Translations under genes and position numbers: made by a program
In this document: in pieces, positions 35,002-42,254 of the stretch
Position numbering within the stretch: the stretch's first letter is position 1
Layout of the letters: every line of letters begins with the position of its first letter
From: CAWDMN01 sp963803155
GTDB taxonomy: Bacteria; Acidobacteriota; Terriglobia; Versatilivoradales; Versatilivoraceae
Assembly: GCA_963803155.1 (NCBI GenBank)
Contig: CAWDMN010000087.1
Span: 65,400 to 129,399 of the forward strand
Direction of reading: 5' to 3'
DNA: 64,000 bases
Notes under the pieces: generated by a model
Told to the model about the DNA's origin: nothing
What the model saw: only the letters and a program-made list of their open reading frames with translations
The model's database searches: none

Positions 35002-35820
35002 TCAATGTTCCGCAACGAGCTCTGCCGCGCGCTGTGCGGCTTTCACTACGGCTTTAATCAGTGTAACGCGCAGTTTCCCCTCTTCCAATTCGAGGATGCC
35101 GTCAATGGTGCATCCCGCCGGCGTGGTGACAATGTCTTTCAACATGGCTGGATGCTCTTTGGTTTCCAGCACCATGCGGGCACTCCCCAAAGTCATTTGG
35201 GCGGCCAACTCCGTGGCCACGGAGCGAGGCAAGCCAACTTTCACGCCGGCTTCAGCCAACGATTCGAGGATGATATAGATGAAGGCGGGGCCGCTGCCAC
35301 TCAAACCGGTGACTGCATTCATATGGCTCTCTTCCAGGACGACCGTGCGGCCCACGGAATCGAACAATTTTTGCGCTTCCTTGAGGTGGTGATCCTCGGC
35401 ATAGAGACCTTTGGCCAAAGCCGTCATGCCGGAGCGAATCAGACAGGGAGTATTGGGCATGGCCCGTATCACCGGCAACGGGATATTCAGGAGTCTTTCA
35501 ATCATTGCCGTGGTCAAGGAAGCCACTATTGAAATCACAATTTGATCCCGGTTCATTTCGCCGCGAATCTCCTCCAGGAGCCCTTTGGCCACCTGCGGTT
35601 TCACGGCCAGGATAATGATGTCAGCCCCTTTGATGGCTTTACGATTGTCGTTGCTGACATTAATTTTGTATTTTTCCCTCATGGTGTCCAGACGTTCCTG
35701 CTGTTTATCGGTAGCCACCACTTTTTCCCGGATAAAAAGGCCGGCATCCAGCATTCCTGAAATAAGGGTTTCGCCCATTTTGCCGGCTCCGAGGACGGCG
35801 AGTTTTTTGGCTTTTGTCAT
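35002..35820 (-). CDS. proC: Pyrroline-5-carboxylate reductase
   Basis: 272 residues, normal length. The NADPH-binding Rossmann start KLAVLGAGKMGETLISGML is present, followed by IIILAVKPQ, RAMPNTPCLIRSGMTAL, and the C-terminal helical signature TGLSGSGPAFIYIILESLAEAGVKVGLPR with LKDIVTTPAGCTIDGI. It catalyses the last step of proline synthesis. First gene of the minus-strand group proC-dinB-ubiX-ubiA, with a divergent aldo/keto reductase upstream. Confidence 0.96.
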   Translation of the reverse strand: MTKAKKLAVLGAGKMGETLISGMLDAGLFIREKVVATDKQQERLDTMREKYKINVSNDNRKAIKGADIIILAVKPQVAKGLLEEIRGEMNRDQIVISIVASLTTAMIERLLNIPLPVIRAMPNTPCLIRSGMTALAKGLYAEDHHLKEAQKLFDSVGRTVVLEESHMNAVTGLSGSGPAFIYIILESLAEAGVKVGLPRSVATELAAQMTLGSARMVLETKEHPAMLKDIVTTPAGCTIDGILELEEGKLRVTLIKAVVKAAQRAAELVAEH

Positions 35821-35922
35821 GGGATCTCTCCTGGATGATTTCTAATGCTCTCTTTCCGGCTGGAAACTATGTTAATCTTGGCGAGTGGTTCACCAACTCG
35901 CACAGGAGGGGCTATCCAGCCA

Positions 35923-36930
35923 ATGGCATCTATGATACAGGAATTTGCCGCTGATCGTTACGACAAGATGATTTACCGGCGCTGCGGGCGCAGCGGCCTT
36001 TTGCTCCCGGCCATTTCTCTCGGCGGCTGGGAAACCTTTGGTGGGTACCGAGGGGAAGAGGTCGCCAAGGCCTGTCTGTTCCGCGCTTTTGATCTGGGAA
36101 TCACGCACTTTGATTTCGCCAATAATTATGGGACTCCGCCGGGCAATTCGGAGATTGTCTGCGGCAAGGTCATTCGGGAAATGCCTCGGGACGAGCTGAT
36201 CATTTCCAGCAAGGCAGGCTACCTGATGTGGCCCGGTCCATATGGAGAGTGGGGATCCAAGAAATATATCGTGGCCAGTTGCGACCAGTCCTTGAAACGG
36301 ATGGGGCTGGAGTATTTTGATATTTTTTACTCTCACCGCTTGGATCCCAAAACTCCATTGGAAGAGACTCTGGGGACATTGGATTTGCTGGTCCGACAGG
36401 GGAAAGCCCTCTATGCCGGAGTCAGCAATTATCCGGGCGCCGACTTTGCGGAATCCGTCAGGATTTGCGAAAGAAAAGGCTGGCATTCCCTCACCATTCA
36501 TCAGCCCAAGTATCATCTCTTCAAGAGGACCATTGAATGGGACTTGCTCCCTCAGACGGAACGGGCGGGGACCGGGGTGATCGCTTTCTCTCCCTTGGCT
36601 TCCGGATTGTTGACCGACAAATATCTGGGCGGAGATATCCCCGCTGTAAGCCGGGCCGCGGAGCGGTGGGGCAAGCAGTGGGTTGAGGAGAACCTGCCTC
36701 CGGTCAAAATTCAGGCCTTGCAAGAACTCAATACCATTGCCCGGAAACGCGGACAGAGCCTGGCCCAGATGGCCTTAGCCTGGATTTTGCGATGGCCGGC
36801 AGTGACCAGCGCGCTCATTGGAGCTTCTAACGTCAAGCAGGTTGAGGAGAATGTGGCGGCTTTGTCGAACCTCTCCTTCGACCAAGAAGAATTGGATCGG
36901 ATTGATCAATTGACCTTGCCCTTGCAATAA
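35923..36930 (+). CDS. Aldo/keto reductase (YghZ-like)
   Basis: 335 residues from the ATG at 35923; AGGAGGGG lies about 13 bp upstream, and the ATG at 35932 is an alternative. The barrel starts with YRRCGRSGLLLPAISLGGWETFGG. The catalytic tetrad region is FDFANNYGTPPGNSE (Asp, Tyr), ISSKAGYL (Lys) and IFYSHRLDP (His). The length and the long loop WPGPYGEWGSKKY fit the YghZ / L-glyceraldehyde-3-phosphate reductase subgroup, which detoxifies aldehydes with NADPH. Cytosolic, monocistronic. Confidence 0.9.
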   Translation: MASMIQEFAADRYDKMIYRRCGRSGLLLPAISLGGWETFGGYRGEEVAKACLFRAFDLGITHFDFANNYGTPPGNSEIVCGKVIREMPRDELIISSKAGYLMWPGPYGEWGSKKYIVASCDQSLKRMGLEYFDIFYSHRLDPKTPLEETLGTLDLLVRQGKALYAGVSNYPGADFAESVRICERKGWHSLTIHQPKYHLFKRTIEWDLLPQTERAGTGVIAFSPLASGLLTDKYLGGDIPAVSRAAERWGKQWVEENLPPVKIQALQELNTIARKRGQSLAQMALAWILRWPAVTSALIGASNVKQVEENVAALSNLSFDQEELDRIDQLTLPLQ

Positions 36931-36956
36931 AGTTGCCAGCTTATACGGCTTTTCTT

Positions 36957-37067
36957 GGTGGAGCGGTCACGCGTGACCGCTGTCACCCGGTGCACGTTTG
37001 CGAAGAAAGTGGATCCTGCAAAGAAACGCGCGACGGGCGGCTTTGCCACGCTCGCGCGTTTCCACCA
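36957..37067. repeat. Palindrome-rich element with a perfect 18-bp palindrome
   Basis: GCGGTCACGCGTGACCGC at 36963-36980 is a perfect palindrome. The wider element is bounded by GGTGGA and TCCACC, with GAAACGCGCGACGG opposed by CTCGCGCGTTTC at its right side. Non-coding, directly after the aldo/keto reductase. Confidence 0.6.
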
Positions 37068-37203
37068 TTGAGTTGCTGCACGGGGTGCAAATAGAAGTGG
37101 CGGACAAGGTTCGAATTGTGGGCCAGAAAAATGGGCTACTACAATCCGTAATATCAATTCCGCATAATTTTGGCAGCTATCAATTTTCAAAGGTTGGACA
37201 TTG

Positions 37204-37318
37204 CCTGTAGCGCAGACTCGTTTATTTCAACGAGTCTGCGGCTTTTGCTGAGCATTACCCTGGCGCATCGTTGGCAAAGAAAAATGACGCAGAGCCAAAA
37301 AGCGACTCTGCGCTCCGG
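37204..37318. repeat. Two-hairpin palindromic repeat, family B copy 4
   Basis: The cleanest copy: GCAGACTCG tttatttcaa CGAGTCTGC forms hairpin one, and CGCAGAGCC aaaaag CGACTCTGCG forms hairpin two. It lies about 130 bp upstream of the Mrp gene. Confidence 0.8.
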
Positions 37319-37451
37319 TTTTTCTGTACGCCATTTCCGTATGCACCCGCCGGGGAGTATGTCGCATTTACATCCGGTTCAACGATGGTAGAATGAAGTG
37401 GGGACCCGCGGTGCTTGGTCCTTGATAACGGAAGAGAAGAAAGGTGGATTC

Positions 37452-38549
37452 ATGGGTTTATTGAAGCATAAAAATTCATTGACGGAAGCTGCCATACTGG
37501 AAGCGTTGAAATCGGTTCAGGACCCGGACCTCCGGCGTGACATCGTGTCGTTGGGTTTTGTCAAAGAGCTGAAGATTGAGGGGGGCAAAGTCAGTTTTCA
37601 CGTTGAGTTGACCACTCCCGCCTGTCCCGTCAAAGACAAACTAAAAGCGGAAGCCCAGCAGGCTGTCTCGCAACTGCCGGGCGTCGAGGAGGTCCAGATT
37701 ACCATGACCTCCCGCGTGACGTCTTCTCCGCAGGAGCGGGCCAAACAGCTAATCCCCGATGTTCGAAATACCATCGCCGTTGCCAGCGGCAAAGGCGGTG
37801 TGGGGAAGTCCACCGTGGCTGCCAATCTGGCGGTGGCTTTGAGCAGAACTGGAGCCAAGGTGGGGCTCATGGATGCGGATGTTTACGGGCCCAGCATTCC
37901 AACCATCATGGGCGCCATCGATTTGCCGGATGTGACTAACCATTATATCGTGCCCCCGGAAGTCCGAGGGGTAAAGATGATCTCCATGGGCTATTTTCTG
38001 CCGAAAGATGAAGCGGTTATCTGGCGGGGTCCGATGCTTCACAAGATGGTTCAACAATTCCTGGGAGATGTGCATTGGGGAGAACTGGATTACCTGGTCA
38101 TCGATCTGCCGCCTGGCACCGGCGATATTCAATTGAGCCTTTGCCAAACCATCCCTTTGACCGGCGCGGTGATTGTTTCCACTCCTCAGGACCTGGCACT
38201 GGAGGTGGCCTCCAAAGCCATTGCCATGTTCAAGAAACTGAACGCGCCCATTTTGGGCATCGTGGAGAACATGAGCTACTACGTTTGCGCTCATTGCGGA
38301 GAGCGGGACGATATCTTTGGCCATGGCGGAGCGCGCCACGTCGCGGAAAAAATGGGCTATCCGTTCCTTGGTGAAATTCCCCTGAGTTCGTTAATTCGCA
38401 CTCGCAGCGACAGTGGCGAGCCGGTGGCGCTCGACGATGAGAACACTCCGCATGGCAAAGCTTTCCGAGAAGTGGCGGGTGCTCTCAGTGCACAGGTGAG
38501 TATTGCCAATTTGAATGCGGCGGAACCGGCTGTCGTCATTGAAGAATAA
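37452..38549 (+). CDS. Mrp/NBP35-type Fe-S cluster carrier ATPase
   Basis: 365 residues from the ATG at 37452 (AAGGTGG upstream). The N-terminal MIP18/DUF59 domain covers about 10-90 (AILEALKSVQDPDLRRDIVSLGFV). The P-loop deviant Walker A is VASGKGGVGKST at about 110-121, followed by MDADVYGPSIP and VIDLPPGTGD. The metal-binding CxxC is in YYVCAHCGE. This protein carries and delivers [4Fe-4S] clusters. The DUF971 gene begins six bases after its stop, a pairing seen in many bacteria. Confidence 0.95.
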   Translation: MGLLKHKNSLTEAAILEALKSVQDPDLRRDIVSLGFVKELKIEGGKVSFHVELTTPACPVKDKLKAEAQQAVSQLPGVEEVQITMTSRVTSSPQERAKQLIPDVRNTIAVASGKGGVGKSTVAANLAVALSRTGAKVGLMDADVYGPSIPTIMGAIDLPDVTNHYIVPPEVRGVKMISMGYFLPKDEAVIWRGPMLHKMVQQFLGDVHWGELDYLVIDLPPGTGDIQLSLCQTIPLTGAVIVSTPQDLALEVASKAIAMFKKLNAPILGIVENMSYYVCAHCGERDDIFGHGGARHVAEKMGYPFLGEIPLSSLIRTRSDSGEPVALDDENTPHGKAFREVAGALSAQVSIANLNAAEPAVVIEE

Positions 38550-38554
38550 AGGGG

Positions 38555-38893
38555 ATGGAATTGAGACCTTCAAAAATTCGATTGTCCGCACCCGGCGGCA
38601 TTGCGGTGGCCTGGGAGGATGGACATCAATCTCTATATCCCCACGAATTGCTGCGGCAAAATTGCCCTTGCGCCCTCTGCCGCGAAAATCCTCCAGTCAC
38701 GATTGTTGAGAGCAACCCTTTTCAAATTGTGGGAAAGCCTTCCATCAAAGCCAGCAGAGCAGCTCCCATCGGCAACTATGCGATCCAATTCTTTTGGAAT
38801 GATCAGCATTCCACGGGGATTTACACTTACTCCTATCTTCGAGATCTTTGTCCCTGTGAAGCTTGCGGCACGCAGAGGCGCATGGCTAAGTAG
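38555..38893 (+). CDS. DUF971 (GBBH-like N-terminal domain) protein
   Basis: 112 residues. The sequence RPSKIRLSAPGGIAVAWEDGHQSLYPHELLRQNCPCALC is the standard DUF971 opening, and the C-terminus TYSYLRDLCPCEACG has the second cysteine group. Four or more cysteines suggest zinc or Fe-S binding, as in the N-terminal domain of gamma-butyrobetaine hydroxylase. It is six bases downstream of the Mrp gene and surely co-transcribed, with an AAAGGGG site overlapping the end of that gene. A role in Fe-S assembly is likely by association. Confidence 0.88.
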   Translation: MELRPSKIRLSAPGGIAVAWEDGHQSLYPHELLRQNCPCALCRENPPVTIVESNPFQIVGKPSIKASRAAPIGNYAIQFFWNDQHSTGIYTYSYLRDLCPCEACGTQRRMAK

Positions 38894-38953
38894 AGTCCAT
38901 TTGCGGAGTCGCTTTTCGACGAATAATCCGAAGGGCGATGAAAGAGGCCAACC

Positions 38954-39019
38954 CTTGTAGGGCGGTTGTATCAACCGCTAGCGTTGATTCCCCGGCGTTT
39001 CAAAGAAACGCCCTACAAG
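38954..39019. repeat. Palindromic repeat, family F copy 1
   Basis: Arms CTTGTAGGGCG (38954-38964) and CGCCCTACAAG (39009-39019) are exact complements. Inside is GGCGTTTC aaa GAAACGCC. Related units are at 50199-50232 and 62269-62311. It may also serve as a termination or mRNA-end structure for the Mrp-DUF971 operon. Confidence 0.7.
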
Positions 39020-39189
39020 CGAAAGTCATTCTTCGCAAGTCAAGAAATCACATTTGTGGAATCGGTCACTGCATCAGCGCGCGAACCATCAAGACCCAGT
39101 GTCAAGCAAATTGGAGGCGGGATGTCCCCATCCCGCTCTTCGCTTCACGCATGAGGGCATGTCCCATCAACCCTGGTATAGGCTATTCC

Positions 39190-40521
39190 TCATTCTACCT
39201 CCGCCTTCCCGGTTTTTAGGAAAGTCTCCAGCCAACCATCCACCCGGTCCACCTGTTCCTTAGTCGCGAAATGTCCAGTCTCCAGGGCCAACAGCAATTT
39301 TTTGGGGGCGGTGATGACATTATACGCCGCAAACATTGAAGTCGGCGGACAGGTCTCATCATTGTATCCCCAGGTGTAGAGGCCGGGGATCTTGATTCTA
39401 CGGGCAAAGTTGACCACATCGTAATACTGGGCGGCCTTTAGTTTTTCCGCCGTGCGGTGCCCCTCCTTGGGATCTTTGAACATGTGGGGCCAGCCTCCGG
39501 CGCGGTTCTGCAGGTAGCCAGTCAAATCGCAGAGCGCGGGATAATAAGCTGCCAAGCCATTGATTCTTTCATCCAATCCCGCGGTAATCAGGCTCAAAGC
39601 TCCGCCTTGGCTTCCGCCCGTCACTCCCAGATGCTGCCCATCCCATTTGGGGCGGCTGACGAGAAAATCGTTGCCGCGCACACAGCCGAGATACACTCGG
39701 TGGTAATAATAGCGGTCCCGGTTATCGAGATTATAGACCCAGTATCCATTGAATGCGCCCCGGCCCAGCGAATCGTATAGCAACTGATCCATGTTCACGG
39801 GGATTCCATGAATTCCGATTTGAAAGGTGATGATCCCTTTTTCCGCCATTTCCACCATGCCGCGGTAAGGCCTGACTCCGGCGCCGGGAACGCCCAGCAA
39901 GGCGGGAAATTTTCCCTCTCCTTTGGGCTCGCAGAGGATTCCATACAACCGGCTGGTCGAGCCTTCGCTGCTGCCGATGTTTTGGAGGCTGACGTGATAA
40001 ACATCCACTTTGGAAGTGCTATATTCGGGAAGAAGAGTCAGCTTGGGTTCGAGAGGAATCTTGGCCAGCGCCTCTTTTCCCTCTTTCCAGAAGGAATCGA
40101 AATCGGCGGGATCCTCAACCGTAGGCTTGATTTTATCCGGCACGAATCCGGCGGTTCCAAGTCCGCGATAAGTCTTTCCTTCAAATTCCACCGTTGCGAT
40201 GCAGCGTAAAAAGCCCGGCTGATCCAAGGTGCCCTGCAGCAAGATTTCCTTACCGTCGAGCTTTATCGTTCGGGTAACGGGTGGCTCCAGCATTTCGGGC
40301 CCCAGAGTGCATTTGATTTCCGGGCCAAGCAGGGGATGCCCGTCCCGCTTGACTTCGATTTTGAAGGTGGCAGTCTGACCGGATTGGTAAAGCCAATTCG
40401 GACGATCAGGCGTCACTTGTACTCTAACCAATCCCACTTTTTCCTGAGCCAAAATAAGGGGGACTATGGCCAAAACGAACAAAATCACAAAACTTGGAAT
40501 CAACCGGCGTTGTCTGAACAT
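39190..40521 (-). CDS. Exported acetylxylan-esterase-like alpha/beta hydrolase
   Basis: 443 residues from the ATG at 40521, placed seven bases after AAGGAGAA; a TTG two codons upstream is less likely. The signal peptide is RRLIPSFVILFVLAIVPLILAQ. An Ig-like N-terminal region covers about 25-125, then an AXE1/cephalosporin-C-deacetylase-type hydrolase with the nucleophile Ser in VTGGSQGGALSL. The late Asp in WGYNDETCPP and His in LETGHFATKEQ complete the triad. It probably removes acetyl groups from plant polysaccharides in the periplasm or outside. The two glycoside hydrolases a few kb away fit the same theme. Confidence 0.88.
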   Translation of the reverse strand: MFRQRRLIPSFVILFVLAIVPLILAQEKVGLVRVQVTPDRPNWLYQSGQTATFKIEVKRDGHPLLGPEIKCTLGPEMLEPPVTRTIKLDGKEILLQGTLDQPGFLRCIATVEFEGKTYRGLGTAGFVPDKIKPTVEDPADFDSFWKEGKEALAKIPLEPKLTLLPEYSTSKVDVYHVSLQNIGSSEGSTSRLYGILCEPKGEGKFPALLGVPGAGVRPYRGMVEMAEKGIITFQIGIHGIPVNMDQLLYDSLGRGAFNGYWVYNLDNRDRYYYHRVYLGCVRGNDFLVSRPKWDGQHLGVTGGSQGGALSLITAGLDERINGLAAYYPALCDLTGYLQNRAGGWPHMFKDPKEGHRTAEKLKAAQYYDVVNFARRIKIPGLYTWGYNDETCPPTSMFAAYNVITAPKKLLLALETGHFATKEQVDRVDGWLETFLKTGKAEVE

Positions 40522-40737
40522 GATCAATTCTCCTTGAACTTGGTGGTTTCCTATTTAAAGTGGTGCAAAGTGCCCTTTCTCGCGGCCCGCTTCAGCTCGA
40601 AGGGTGTGATACATCAGGAATGCCTCATTCGTAGCTTGATGAGTTGCGAGCTGGCGCGCAAACTCATCCTACCATAGCGGCAATCGGGATTTCATGGAGA
40701 TTTGCTCTAGTTTTGGCGTCCTGAGATTTTGCCTCCA

Positions 40738-41832
40738 CTATGGCATGCGGCGAATTCCTTGCGGGGCGCGCTGCGTGTCCAGTTCCAGAATTTTGAGTGT
40801 CCAGCGCAGCGGCACGGTCTCGGGAAGAAAACAGGTTTTGGCATCGCAGGCCTGATAGTGGAATGTCCCGTCAATGGTCAACTCACCGCTGGAATTTAGA
40901 GCCATGGGGAGTGCCCGCTGGTTCGGAGTGATAATAATATCCTGCGTGAGCCTGATGTTTTTCTCAAAGACGGGAACAGTCTCTTGAATCGCGGGCAGGT
41001 AAAGTACCGCGGGTTCCGGATAGAGGATTGGGAATGACTGAAAACCCAACGAGGGTTTTAATTCCCATTTGACCGCGCGATAGCGGTGAGTCCCAGGCGC
41101 GTAAAGATGTATCCCTTGCGGCAGTTGAATTTCTCCCACCAGGGTAATTCGGTTCCCGGAGTAGGCTGCATCGGAGCTGGCATAATAGTCAAATACCAGG
41201 TGGTCTAGCTTCAAATGAGTCTGTCGCGTGTTGAGCGGGGAATTCAGAAACCGAGTCAAAATGGCGCCAATGGAATAGCGGTCCCGATAATCCTCTTCAA
41301 AAAATTTCGAGACCACAATTCCTGTTTGATTCACTAGGAAGGTCCCTGGGAATGGCACGCCGTAAGCTGGTTGATCGACGGGAATTGTGTCATTCAAGAT
41401 TTTAAACCTGCCAATGACTTTGGAATTCCAGTCGGAGAGCAGCGGAAAGGTGATCTGGCTCCGCGTTGCGAAGTTGGCCAGGATTTCCTCTGTATCATAG
41501 CTGATGGCGCAAACACCCAGACCTTTTGCTTTCAGTGCGGGAAGATTTTTCTCCAACTCGACCAGTTGGGATTTGCAGAACGGTCACCAATCGGCGGAAC
41601 GGTAAAAGACGATCAGAGCGCCTTTCGGACCCCTGATTGTTTCGAAGGTCTGTTTTCGCCCGAATTGATCAGAAAGCCGGAAATCGGGAATCTGCTCTCC
41701 TACTTCAGGTCCAGTCTTCAATTTCACCGCGGTGGAATTGGAAAGGGGAGCAGCGGGCGAATAAGCTGACAAGCAGATGTTCCAGCCAAATAGCAATAAA
41801 GAAAAGGCACGAATTTTTGAAAGAAAAGCCAT
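40738..41832 (-). CDS. Probable selenoprotein: redoxin (UxxC) fused to a DsbD-alpha-like domain
   Basis: One frame of 364 codons from the ATG at 41832 (GAGGAAA upstream) to TAG at 40738, containing a single UGA at codon 83 (41584-41586). Residues before the UGA are FYRSADW and after it PFCKSQLVELEK. Related redoxins have Cys at this spot, forming CPxC, so UGA replaces the peroxidatic or attacking Cys and gives U83-P-F-C86. A hairpin CCAACT-GGTCG-AGTTGG starts 14 nt after the UGA, with its loop 20 nt away, as bacterial SECIS elements require. Domains: signal peptide about 1-31; AhpC/TSA-redoxin about 48-190; beta domain like the DsbD N-terminus about 205-345, with Cys329 and Cys334 in CDAKTC. 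Probably a periplasmic thiol peroxidase or disulfide carrier. SelA, SelB and tRNA-Sec are not in the window. Confidence 0.82.
41553..41569 (-). promoter_or_regulatory. Candidate bacterial SECIS hairpin
   Basis: Within the coding frame, on the minus strand: stem CCAACT / AGTTGG of six perfect pairs and a 5-nt loop GGTCG. The loop begins 20 nt after the UGA, inside the 16-37 nt range known for bacterial elements, and it has G at its first positions as in fdhF-type SECIS loops. Confidence 0.75.
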
Positions 41833-41932
41833 GCTGTATTTCCTCGAGGCGAATAGCGCTACTTCCTTCCCTTTTCCGATCCGCTGGCATACAAGCGGCC
41901 CCTGGCCACACCAAAGTGGAATATCGCGGCCC

Positions 41933-42030
41933 GAGGGGAGTGCGGGCCTCCCGCCATGCCAGATTCCGCCTGGCGAGCCAGCGGGCGCACGGGATAGGCC
42001 GCGGCTCGGCGGGAGCCTCGCCCTTCCGGC
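41933..42030. repeat. Palindromic repeat, family D copy 2
   Basis: Related to 30411-30487: the right part GGCTCGGCGGGAGCCTCGCCCTTCC is nearly identical, and the left part GAGGGGAGTGCGGGCCTCCCG is more diverged. It lies upstream of the selenoprotein gene. The remaining 42031-42254 shows no gene. Confidence 0.65.
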
Positions 42031-42254
42031 TGACATAGGCTTACGAAGTAGAATTGGAGTCTATTTATAAACTGACTATTCAGTAGAGCTTGCCTCCGGC
42101 CTGATAGTTGAAGGGCTGCCAGCCCCGGCGTTGGGCTGATAAAGATCGGGGGACCGGAGGTCCGCTCCTCCATTGGTTCAATGAGAGTCATCGCTCCAGA
42201 GATCCATTGGCGATGAAAATTTTTCAAAATTTCGACCTTTTACGAAGACTCTAA

